A DNA stretch of 39,548 nt from Gammaproteobacteria bacterium (GTDB taxonomy: Bacteria; Pseudomonadota; Gammaproteobacteria; Pseudomonadales; Pseudohongiellaceae). Shown here piece after piece: positions 33,087-39,548 of the stretch; the first letter of the stretch is position 1; each line of letters starts with the position of its first letter. The stretch spans positions 1 to 39,548 of the forward strand of contig PCCP01000071.1 in the NCBI GenBank assembly GCA_002731775.1. Direction: 5' to 3'. The notes beneath the pieces are model-generated. The model was given only the letters and a program-made list of their open reading frames with translations. It was not told the origin of the DNA and made no database searches. The position numbers and the translations under genes are program-made.

Positions 33087-34085
33087 TCAATTCAGTAGTT
33101 CATGGGCTCTGCGCAACAGTGTCTGCATCGAGTCTTTCGTGGTCTCCCACATGGGGTCATGACGTTTGCCACGTCGATGCAGCATCAGGTTAAATCCCGT
33201 GATGATGGCAAACTTATAGGCAGCCAGCGCTCTATACCAATCGATATCTGGCAGAACTTCCCCGTAAGCGTCGATATACATCGCGATCAGCTCTTCTGCC
33301 TGCGGCATATAATAACCTCGATGGGCGGCATCCGCCCAGGCCGTCGGGTCATTGAAGGTAGCAAACCAACCGATGTCGTTGAGTACGGCGCCGACCCCGA
33401 CCAATTCCCAATCGATTACCGCCAGCAATTTGCCCTGTTTCGAATAAAACAGATTCGACCACTGAAAATCCCCGTGGAATATTCCCACCGGAGCCTCTGC
33501 AGGCAGTTGCTGCAACAACATCTCCCTCACTGCAGGCACTAGCTGAAGACTCTGTGGCTCTGCCGCCTTGTCGACGAATCTATCCCATCTGACGACATCC
33601 GCGTCCTGCGCGACCGGTGCTCCCAGGTAAGGCGCCTGCTTCCAGTCAACCTTGTTAATGCATACGAGGGCATCGATAGCCTGTCTGGCCATGTCCTTAC
33701 GCGTGCTTGCATCGAGATCGGTGACCCATGCTGCGCCATCGAGACGAACCACATCGCCTTGTAATTGGGGCACGATGAAATAGGGTCGGCCGAACCAATG
33801 CGGGTCATCACCGGACCACTTCACCGCGCAGTGAGGAACTTCATCTGGCATCGCTCCTAACGCGGCTACCTGGCGCAGGACATCGGCTGTACCCTTCAAG
33901 CTGACGTTGGGGGGTGGCAGGCGGATATACCATTTATGCAGATTAGTGCCGGACTCGACTGAAAAGCCATAGGCGAAACCGGCATGCCCTGGCATCTTGA
34001 AAACATCTATCACTGCCAGCGCGTCGTCGGCATATTTGGCGCGGCAGAAGGACACCAGTCTTTGCTGTAATTCTTCGAGTTCCAC
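33087..34085 (-). CDS. APH-like phosphotransferase (aminoglycoside phosphotransferase fold)
   Basis: The 332-residue protein has the kinase-like catalytic loop GIFHGDFQWSN at 201-211 (Asp206 as base, Asn211) and LLAVIDWELVG with the metal-binding Asp225, the two hallmarks of APH-fold enzymes. YIRLPPP near residue 53 sits in the N-lobe strand region. It should phosphorylate a small molecule such as choline, a sugar or an alcohol; drug resistance is not implied. Its start is GTG. It is upstream of the subunit 3 remnant and GMC gene in the same direction. Confidence 0.8.
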   Translation of the reverse strand: MELEELQQRLVSFCRAKYADDALAVIDVFKMPGHAGFAYGFSVESGTNLHKWYIRLPPPNVSLKGTADVLRQVAALGAMPDEVPHCAVKWSGDDPHWFGRPYFIVPQLQGDVVRLDGAAWVTDLDASTRKDMARQAIDALVCINKVDWKQAPYLGAPVAQDADVVRWDRFVDKAAEPQSLQLVPAVREMLLQQLPAEAPVGIFHGDFQWSNLFYSKQGKLLAVIDWELVGVGAVLNDIGWFATFNDPTAWADAAHRGYYMPQAEELIAMYIDAYGEVLPDIDWYRALAAYKFAIITGFNLMLHRRGKRHDPMWETTKDSMQTLLRRAHELLN

Positions 34086-34299
34086 TGCTGTTTACCGGTT
34101 CCGCCCGCTCCTTTTGCTTCACCACAGAGTGGCAATGTTGGCCAGATTACTATTTTCGCTAATACAACAACAGCTTCCTGACTGGTGGAACCACGGCACA
34201 AGCTTCGGTAATGTGGTGAGCGCAGAATCCGGAATAGTTCAAATTGACGCCCTCATGGCATAAGCTGGGGCATTGCGCTTTGCAAGCGAGGGTAATTCT

Positions 34300-35262
34300 G
34301 TGGCGAAATATCTCCGATTTCTTTTTTCTGTCACCACTCTGGCCACAGCCAGTGGCGCCGGCCTCGCCGACGCTTTCGAGTTTGCGCTGCTCGGTGACAA
34401 TCCATACTCATCTGCGACCTACGACAAATACATCCGCATGATCGATCAGGTCAATGCGCAGACAGATATTGCGTGGGTGATCCACCTGGGCGATGTTAAA
34501 GGTGGCGGCGATTCCTGCTCGGATGAAGAATTCAACCGGCGTTTCGACCTCAACCAACGTTTCCAGCCACCGTTCTTACTAACACCCGGCGACAACGACT
34601 GGCTCGACTGCAAGCGGGGAGGCGCCGGCGGATTCAACGAATATGAGCGACTGGCGCATTTCCGCGAAATATTTTACCCGACACCCGGATATTCAACCGG
34701 TGGCAATCCCATGCCGGTGAGGCAACAGTCAGAGGACAGTGAATTCTCCGAATTTGTCGAGAACGCCATGTGGCAGCGCGAGGGCGTGGTGTTCGCCACC
34801 GTACATGTCGTCGCCCTGACCGTAGCCGCCACCGATCCGCAACAATTAGAACGTCGCAATGCGGCGGCGACCGCCTGGATCGAGGCCGCGTTCGCGAAGG
34901 CCCGGCAAACTGACGCCAGCGGCGTTTTTCTGGCTATGCAAGCCGATCCCTGGATCGTATGGGGTCTTCCCGCCCTGACGCGTCAAGCCTGTGCTAATTG
35001 TCTCGACCCCAGAGTCTCCCTGGAATGGCTCTATCCGCTGCTGGCGGAGCAAAGCCTCGCCTTCGGAAAACCCGTGGTGCTGGCCGTAGGCGATACCCAT
35101 ATATTCAGGGTCGACAAACCGTTGTATTCGAGCCGGCGCCAGTTGGTGGAAAACTTTACCCGGGTGGAAGGCTTTGGCAATCCCCTGGTGCATTGGATTA
35201 ATGTGCTGGTGGAATCGGATGAGTCCTGGGTATTTTCATTCAGACAGCAATTACTGGATTAA
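34300..35262 (+). CDS. Secreted metallophosphoesterase-like protein
   Basis: Starting at GTG 34300, behind GAGGG, the protein has 320 residues and a signal peptide ending near GLADA. Calcineurin-like metal motifs are in order: GDNPY at 32-36, IHLGDVKGGGD at 61-71, LTPGDNDWLDC at 94-104 and the late LAVGDTHIFRVDKP. The usual first D-x-H motif is replaced by GDNPY, so metal binding may be unusual. It should hydrolyse a phosphate ester in the periplasm. An earlier TTG at 34273 gives a poorer signal peptide. Confidence 0.78.
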   Translation: MAKYLRFLFSVTTLATASGAGLADAFEFALLGDNPYSSATYDKYIRMIDQVNAQTDIAWVIHLGDVKGGGDSCSDEEFNRRFDLNQRFQPPFLLTPGDNDWLDCKRGGAGGFNEYERLAHFREIFYPTPGYSTGGNPMPVRQQSEDSEFSEFVENAMWQREGVVFATVHVVALTVAATDPQQLERRNAAATAWIEAAFAKARQTDASGVFLAMQADPWIVWGLPALTRQACANCLDPRVSLEWLYPLLAEQSLAFGKPVVLAVGDTHIFRVDKPLYSSRRQLVENFTRVEGFGNPLVHWINVLVESDESWVFSFRQQLLD

Positions 35263-35440
35263 GCGCCATCGATGGAGAATCCAGGAGGCACTCAATAAGG
35301 CCATGATCTTGAATTCTCCGAATCCTGTCAGCAGACACCGATTGCTCAGCGAATGGAACCTGGCCGCAGCGGTTTTTGGTTTCCGATTGGCCCATGGTAT
35401 GTAACACTACGGCCACTGCTTACCGTAGCAGGAGGAAGCG

Positions 35441-36415
35441 ATGCTTAAACTGCAACAAAGGCTTGTTGTAGCCGCCATTCTGACCTTAGCCCTTGCACCC
35501 ATAAGCGCAAGTGCGCAGTCAGACGTTTCCACTGAAAGTAATTTCGAAGCTGCCCGCACGCCCTGGGGACACCCGGACCTGCAAGGCGTCTGGGATCGTC
35601 GCACCATCACGCCCCTGGAACGTCCCGAGCGCTATGCCGACAAACCTTTTCTGAATGCCGACGAGATTCGCGCGTACGAGAGAGCCAGTTCGTCACGCGG
35701 CGATGGCCGACCACTGGATTCTGGTCGCAGCGGCATATCGGTACACGATCCCGGTGACCTGGATTATGGAACCACCGTGGTCGCCAGCGGACAAACCTCG
35801 CTGGTGGTGGATCCGGCCAGCGGCAGGATCCCGGCCTATACGAAATCATTCGGGGATAGAATGGCGGCCCGCGCCCAGGAAGGACGCGGGCCCGCAGACA
35901 GCTGGATCGACCGTAGCCTGACCGAACGGTGTATAACCTGGGGCGTTCCCCAGGGTATGTTGCCCCAAGCCTACAATAACAACTTACACATCTTGCAGAC
36001 CCCTGACGCGGTGATGATTCTCAACGAAATGGTTCACGATATTCGGATCGTACCGCTGGATGGACGACCCCATCTTCCTGCCAAGCTCAGACAATGGCAC
36101 GGCGATCCTCGCGGCCACTGGGAGGGTGACACCCTGGTGATCGAGTCCACAAATTTCTCCGATAAAGCCAACTTCAGGCGATCCGGTGAGAACCTGCACC
36201 TGGTGGAGCGTTTTACGCGGATTTCAGAAGAGTTGCTGCAGTATGAATTCACCGTGGAAGACCCCACTACCTGGGTGCGATCCTGGTCGGTCGCTTTTCC
36301 CATGGTGATGGCCGAGCAGCCCATGTATGAGTTCGCCTGTCATGAAGGTAATTATGCCTTGCGGAACATCCTCGGCGCAGCCAGGCATCTGGAGAAGCAG
36401 GCGGCCGAGCAGTAA
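35441..36415 (+). CDS. Secreted protein of an unnamed family, paralogue A
   Basis: Not assigned to a named family. The 324-residue protein has a signal peptide ending near SASAQS, then HPDLQGVWDRRTITPLERP, a central RCITWGVPQGMLPQAYNN, EMVHDIRIVPLDGRPH, HWEGDTLVIESTNFSD, VERFTRISEELLQYEFTV and the end MYEFACHEGNYALRNIL. The same blocks in the same order occur in the next gene on the opposite strand. Conserved His, Glu, Cys and Trp suggest a binding or catalytic site, but no activity can be named. AGGAGG lies seven bases before the ATG, predicting strong translation. It should be periplasmic. Confidence 0.75.
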   Translation: MLKLQQRLVVAAILTLALAPISASAQSDVSTESNFEAARTPWGHPDLQGVWDRRTITPLERPERYADKPFLNADEIRAYERASSSRGDGRPLDSGRSGISVHDPGDLDYGTTVVASGQTSLVVDPASGRIPAYTKSFGDRMAARAQEGRGPADSWIDRSLTERCITWGVPQGMLPQAYNNNLHILQTPDAVMILNEMVHDIRIVPLDGRPHLPAKLRQWHGDPRGHWEGDTLVIESTNFSDKANFRRSGENLHLVERFTRISEELLQYEFTVEDPTTWVRSWSVAFPMVMAEQPMYEFACHEGNYALRNILGAARHLEKQAAEQ

Positions 36416-36439
36416 GTCGCTTACCGGGAGTCCGAATAA

Positions 36440-37423
36440 CTAATCGGCAACCCGGCCACCCCGCAATATATTGGCCACGGCATGATTGCCCTCGTGGCAG
36501 GCATATTCGTACATGACATATTCATCATCGCGTGTCAGTGGCATGGAGATGGTGAAGGGCTGCGTATAGATATCCGGATCGGTGATCGTGACCTCCCAGA
36601 AGATGGTGTCCTCGCTGACTCGGGTGAAGCGTTCGACCGCCCGCAGATTCTCGGTGACAGGCACGCCCTTCAATCTTCCGCCTGCCGCACTAGAAGCGAT
36701 CATGCCGCGATCATTGTAATTAGTGGTTTCAACTACCAGCGTGTCACCATCGAAGTGCGCAAGCGAATCTCCCATCCATAATTTTATTTTCTCATCGATG
36801 TGTCGATGTTTGCCCAACGGAATAATGCGCACATCATGGATCATTTCATAGATGATGATAAGCGTGTCGTTGGTCTGAACGATGCGGTAGGCATTGTTAT
36901 AGCCTGCGGGCAACATTGAGCCCGGCACGCCCCGAGTGATACAACGGTCCCACACCGTCATATGCCGGTAAGAATCCGTGACGTGGGCGAAGTTGTAGTC
37001 CCTGATTGCTTCTGCCTGTGGCCTGATAGGTGCTAATCCGCTGGCTGGATCGACGATCAGCGAAGTCTGGCCGGTGGAGAGGACGGTGTCTCCCGAGTCC
37101 CTCCAGAACTGATTGTAACTGACGATCGCGCGTCCAGCCGTTACCGCCGCCGCGGCGTCAGCACTGGCTCTACGCTGCGCGGTGCGCGTTTCCAGGGCGA
37201 TGATTTCATCCTCGGAGAGAAATTGTTTCCCAGCTTGCGAGGCAGGTCTTTCCATCGGTGTAAGCGTCGCATTGAGCCACACTCCCTGGAAATCTGGTCG
37301 GCCCTGCTCGGTGCGCGGTAGCACCCAGCCGTCGGCTGCTTCTGCGGTGCTACCAAGCAATAACAGCAATGCCAGGATCGAACCAAATCTGTTGCTGGAC
37401 AACTGCAGGGCTAATCGTCTCAT
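36440..37423 (-). CDS. Secreted protein of an unnamed family, paralogue B
   Basis: The 327-residue protein begins with a signal peptide ending near STAEA. It shares the blocks of the convergent gene at 35441: PDFQGVWLNATLTPMERP, DRCITRGVPGSMLPAGYNN, EMIHDVRIIPLGKHRH, HFDGDTLVVETTNYND, VERFTRVSEDTIFWEVTI and YEYACHEGNHAVANIL. The spacing between blocks is also kept. The two paralogues end 24 bases apart, tail to tail, which suggests an inverted duplication long ago, since identity outside the blocks is modest. Function unknown. Confidence 0.75.
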   Translation of the reverse strand: MRRLALQLSSNRFGSILALLLLLGSTAEAADGWVLPRTEQGRPDFQGVWLNATLTPMERPASQAGKQFLSEDEIIALETRTAQRRASADAAAAVTAGRAIVSYNQFWRDSGDTVLSTGQTSLIVDPASGLAPIRPQAEAIRDYNFAHVTDSYRHMTVWDRCITRGVPGSMLPAGYNNAYRIVQTNDTLIIIYEMIHDVRIIPLGKHRHIDEKIKLWMGDSLAHFDGDTLVVETTNYNDRGMIASSAAGGRLKGVPVTENLRAVERFTRVSEDTIFWEVTITDPDIYTQPFTISMPLTRDDEYVMYEYACHEGNHAVANILRGGRVAD

Positions 37424-37478
37424 CTGTTCTCACTCGGCACTGTCGTGTTAATTTATTGTAAGCCTAATCAAAATAGCT

Positions 37479-37544
37479 GGGGGTCAGGTCTTTCCTACTT
37501 AGCGTTTCTCTTTTCCCAACGCTATCAGGAAAGACCTGACCCCC
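37479..37544. repeat. Long stem-loop with a nested inner stem
   Basis: An 18-base perfect stem (37479-37496 with 37527-37544, GGGGGTCAGGTCTTTCCT and its complement) encloses a second 6-base stem (37501-37506 with 37518-37523) and an 11-base loop. GGGTCAGGTC-type arms resemble the intergenic palindromes associated with Y1/RAYT transposases. It lies between two minus-strand genes and could also serve as a transcription or RNA-processing signal. Confidence 0.8.
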
Positions 37545-37563
37545 CTGTTCTATGTTCTTCACC

Positions 37564-38559
37564 CTAGGCCAGCAACTCCAGCAATGCATCCGCTACGGCG
37601 TCTGGTCGATGGGCGGGCAGGTCATGGCCTGCTCCCGCTACGATCCGCCGCGCCACCAGGTTTGAGAATCTTGCTTGATCCCCCGCCGGGTTCTGTGATG
37701 GCGGCCCGAAGCCACTGGCTGCGCCGCGCAGGACGATGGCCGGCACTCCTATTACCGGCCGCGTGGCCAGGCGCCGTTCGACCTCAAGAAAACGCTCTTC
37801 CCCTTGCGCATTCACGTGCCGGTGTCGATAAGAATGAATCACCACATCGACAAAATCAGGGTTATCGAAAGACGCTGCCGAGCGATTATAGGCGGCGTCG
37901 GTGTAATTCCAGGCCGGCGACCAACTGTTCCACAGATGCCGAATGATGTCATGGCGGTTCGCCGCCAGTCCCGCCACCCCTCTTTCGGTATTGAAGTACC
38001 ACTGGTACCAAAGCATGGCTTCTAGCGCGGCCGGTGCCGGACGTCCCGGCGTGATCGTGTCCTGCACCGAATATCCACCACAGGCAACCTGGGCTCTAAC
38101 GCGATGGGGATGCAGAATAGCAGTAATACATGCCGCCCTGTTGCCCCAGTCGAAACCCGCCACCGCGAATTGATCTATGCCCAGGGCATCGGCAAAATCC
38201 ACCAGATCCTGGCCGATTGCCGCCTGCTCAGCCATGCGTGGTGAGTCCGAGTCGAGAAACCGGGTCGGACCATAGCCTCGAAGATAGGGCAGTAGCACCC
38301 TGTATCCTGCCGCCACGAGCGGCGACACCACCCCATCGAAGGAGCGCACGTCATAAGGAAAACCGTGTAGAAGAATGATGGGAAAACCAGCACCATCGCC
38401 GTGTTCTTCGTAGCCAATAGTTAATACCGAAGTTTCCAGCGTCCTTAATTTTGCTGCGCCTGGTGCCTGCGCCCAGGCTGATTTCGTATTTACAATGCTC
38501 GCCACTGTGATGCTCGCGACGGTGGCCGCTTGCAGAAATTCTCTTCGACTCGATGACAT
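37564..38559 (-). CDS. Tat-exported alpha/beta hydrolase with Asp nucleophile
   Basis: The 331-residue protein starts SSRREFLQAATVASITVAS, a twin-arginine signal. HGFP at 65-68 forms the oxyanion turn. The nucleophile elbow AGFDWGNRAA places Asp137 where esterases have Ser, as in epoxide hydrolases and haloacid/haloalkane dehalogenases. His312 in AGAGHDLPAHRPD completes the triad. It should therefore open an epoxide or remove a halide in the periplasm; which one cannot be decided by eye. AGAGGGGA precedes the ATG. Confidence 0.85.
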   Translation of the reverse strand: MSSSRREFLQAATVASITVASIVNTKSAWAQAPGAAKLRTLETSVLTIGYEEHGDGAGFPIILLHGFPYDVRSFDGVVSPLVAAGYRVLLPYLRGYGPTRFLDSDSPRMAEQAAIGQDLVDFADALGIDQFAVAGFDWGNRAACITAILHPHRVRAQVACGGYSVQDTITPGRPAPAALEAMLWYQWYFNTERGVAGLAANRHDIIRHLWNSWSPAWNYTDAAYNRSAASFDNPDFVDVVIHSYRHRHVNAQGEERFLEVERRLATRPVIGVPAIVLRGAASGFGPPSQNPAGDQARFSNLVARRIVAGAGHDLPAHRPDAVADALLELLA

Positions 38560-38589
38560 AGGTTTCCCCTCTCATTCACGCTGGCGCCG

Positions 38590-38739
38590 CTACTCGGCCT
38601 CGGTAATCATTAAGAGAATACTCCCAAAGGGAGTAAAACGAAATTTGTAGTCGAAGCCGCGCTGTTGCGCCGGATGTTCGATAGCCGATACCATCCACGA
38701 TTGCCCGCCACTACAGCGATCTAGATAATACTCAGGCAT
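38590..38739 (-). CDS. Possible small protein, uncertain
   Basis: A 49-codon ATG frame reads MPEYYLDRCSGGQSWMVSA and ends SILLMITEAE. Its ATG abuts the ATG of the ArsR pseudogene on the other strand within an AGGCATATGCCT palindrome. No family is recognised and no Shine-Dalgarno is clear. It may be chance. Confidence 0.2.
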   Translation of the reverse strand: MPEYYLDRCSGGQSWMVSAIEHPAQQRGFDYKFRFTPFGSILLMITEAE

Positions 38740-39061
38740 ATGCCTGACCAATCTATGCCGCTGGCCACTGTATTTCACGCACTCGCCGACCCGGCGCGCT
38801 GTGATTTAATGTCTTAGCAATGGTGCAGCGACGGTCACAGAACTATCCGAGCCATGCGTACAACACCTGAAGGTGCTGGAAGACTGTAGATTGATCCACT
38901 CCAGGAAAGTGGGTCGGGCGCGAATGTGTCAAATTGCTACGGATCAGTTAGACGCTATGAAGGAATGGATTTCCGAACTACGCATAGCCTGGGAGAAGCA
39001 TCTCGATCACCTGGATGAATACCTGAAAAAACATGCAAAGGGGAACCAAGATGAACGATAA
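38740..39061 (+). pseudogene. Broken ArsR-family transcriptional regulator
   Basis: The first frame opens at ATG 38740 and reads PLATVFHALADPARCDLM, the standard ArsR N terminus, then hits TAG at 38815. One base further on, in another frame, the sequence continues LSNGAATVTELSEP, then CVQHLKVLEDCRLIHSRKVG, then a tail with WISELRIAWEKHLDHLDEYL, ending at TAA 39061. In intact relatives about six more residues (an FxMSxPA block) lie between the SEP and the HLKVLE, in the DNA-recognition region; they are missing here. A +1 frameshift near 38812 and an in-frame deletion in the helix-turn-helix therefore both seem present. Its end overlaps the start of the SRPBCC gene, the usual partner. Confidence 0.7.
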
Positions 39062-39494
39062 AGCAAATTCAGCATCGGCAAGAACCATCAACATATCGCG
39101 ACATTTTAGTGCTACACCCGAGCAGGTCTTCGACGCTTGGTTGGACCCCGATGCCGTAGGCAGCTGGTTGTTTGCATCGCCGAACGGCGTCATGAAGCGA
39201 GTCGAGCTGGATCCGCGGGTGGGCGGGCACTTCGTGATTAGCGAACAACGGGGTAATGCCCTTGCCGAGCATTTTGGTGAGTTCCTGCAGATCGATAGAC
39301 CCCATCGTCTCGTATTCGGCTACAACATGGCTCGCGAGGACGAGTTAACGGTGGTGACGGTTGAATTCGTCGCAACCAAAGATGGCTGTCAACTTACCTT
39401 AAGCCACGATATCGATCCAAAATGGGCCCAAATGATAGATCTCGCTCGGGCTGGATGGACCACGATATTGGAAGCACTGGCAGCAGTTGTGTAA
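39051..39494 (+). CDS. SRPBCC/AHSA1-like protein
   Basis: The 147-residue protein fits the SRPBCC (AHSA1) family: ISRHFSATPEQVFDAWLDPD near residue 15 and GGHFVISEQRG, FGEFLQIDRPHRLVFGY, then TLSHD and GWTTILEAL at the end. These helix-grip proteins bind small hydrophobic ligands. They are often paired with an ArsR regulator, as here. The ATG chosen follows AAGGGGA; a frame from 39033 exists but overlaps the Shine-Dalgarno. The upstream regulator seems broken. Confidence 0.85.
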   Translation: MNDKANSASARTINISRHFSATPEQVFDAWLDPDAVGSWLFASPNGVMKRVELDPRVGGHFVISEQRGNALAEHFGEFLQIDRPHRLVFGYNMAREDELTVVTVEFVATKDGCQLTLSHDIDPKWAQMIDLARAGWTTILEALAAVV

Positions 39495-39536
39495 TCAAAG
39501 GGCTTGGAGTAAATTTAAATCTAATCCATTGATTCA

Positions 39537-39548
39537 CCCCCCCCCCCC
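39537..39548. repeat. Poly-C run at the window end
   Basis: Twelve consecutive C residues end the window. This may be a sequencing or assembly artefact at a contig end. Confidence 0.7.

Noticed and set aside
33087..34085. Aminoglycoside resistance gene
   Set aside because: The catalytic motifs only show the kinase fold; most chromosomal APH-fold genes act on other substrates and no resistance context is present.

Overview
The window looks like a chromosomal segment of a heterotrophic, probably aerobic and marine-type, gammaproteobacterium. This is inferred from gene content only: an SHP/DHC/cytochrome b561 module, a RAYT-type (Y1) transposase remnant, DUF3500, many secreted beta-propeller proteins, a secreted amidase and a YtcJ-type amidohydrolase. 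No rRNA, tRNA, CRISPR array or intact mobile element was seen. Several genes appear to start at TTG or GTG behind a good Shine-Dalgarno sequence, so several starts here differ from the longest open frame.

Layout. 0.1-2.3 kb: a DoxX-like membrane protein, a DUF454 membrane protein and a secreted NHL propeller. 2.6-4.7 kb: a small membrane protein coupled to a sodium:solute symporter. 4.7-12.6 kb (all minus strand): a probable catabolic operon, read in order as class III aminotransferase, YtcJ-like amidohydrolase lipoprotein, divergent PQQ-type quinoprotein, secreted amidase, a decayed amidohydrolase fragment and an Old Yellow Enzyme-type reductase. An APC amine/amino-acid permease is divergent from it (12.9-14.2 kb). 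The set suggests uptake, deamination, amide hydrolysis and oxidation of a nitrogen-containing organic compound; the substrate cannot be read from the sequence. 14.2-15.6 kb is nearly gene-free and holds a perfect FNR/ANR-type box, a palindromic element and a broken Y1 transposase.

15.6-19.9 kb is a c-type cytochrome locus: a secreted carboxypeptidase-regulatory/heme c/propeller protein, a diheme cytochrome (DHC) on the minus strand, then cytochrome b561, SHP (DUF1924) and a second DHC in tight order on the plus strand. 19.9-28.6 kb carries gamma-glutamyltransferase, DUF3500, a MATE exporter, enoyl-CoA hydratase, a secreted methyltransferase-like protein, DUF418 and DUF1761 membrane proteins. 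28.6-39.5 kb carries an SMP-30 lactonase, DUF411, a GMC oxidoreductase with a wrecked partner gene, an APH-like kinase, a secreted phosphoesterase, two convergent paralogues of an unnamed secreted family, a Tat-exported hydrolase with an Asp nucleophile, and a broken ArsR gene followed by an intact SRPBCC gene.

A recurring theme is gene decay beside intact partners: the amidohydrolase fragment, the gluconate 2-dehydrogenase subunit 3 remnant, the ArsR frameshift, the Y1 transposase fragment and a third partial copy of the unnamed secreted family. The most interesting functional candidates are the doubled DHC/SHP heme locus and a quinoprotein that seems to have lost two of the three usual metal ligands. 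All family assignments rest on reading motifs by eye; no database search was run.
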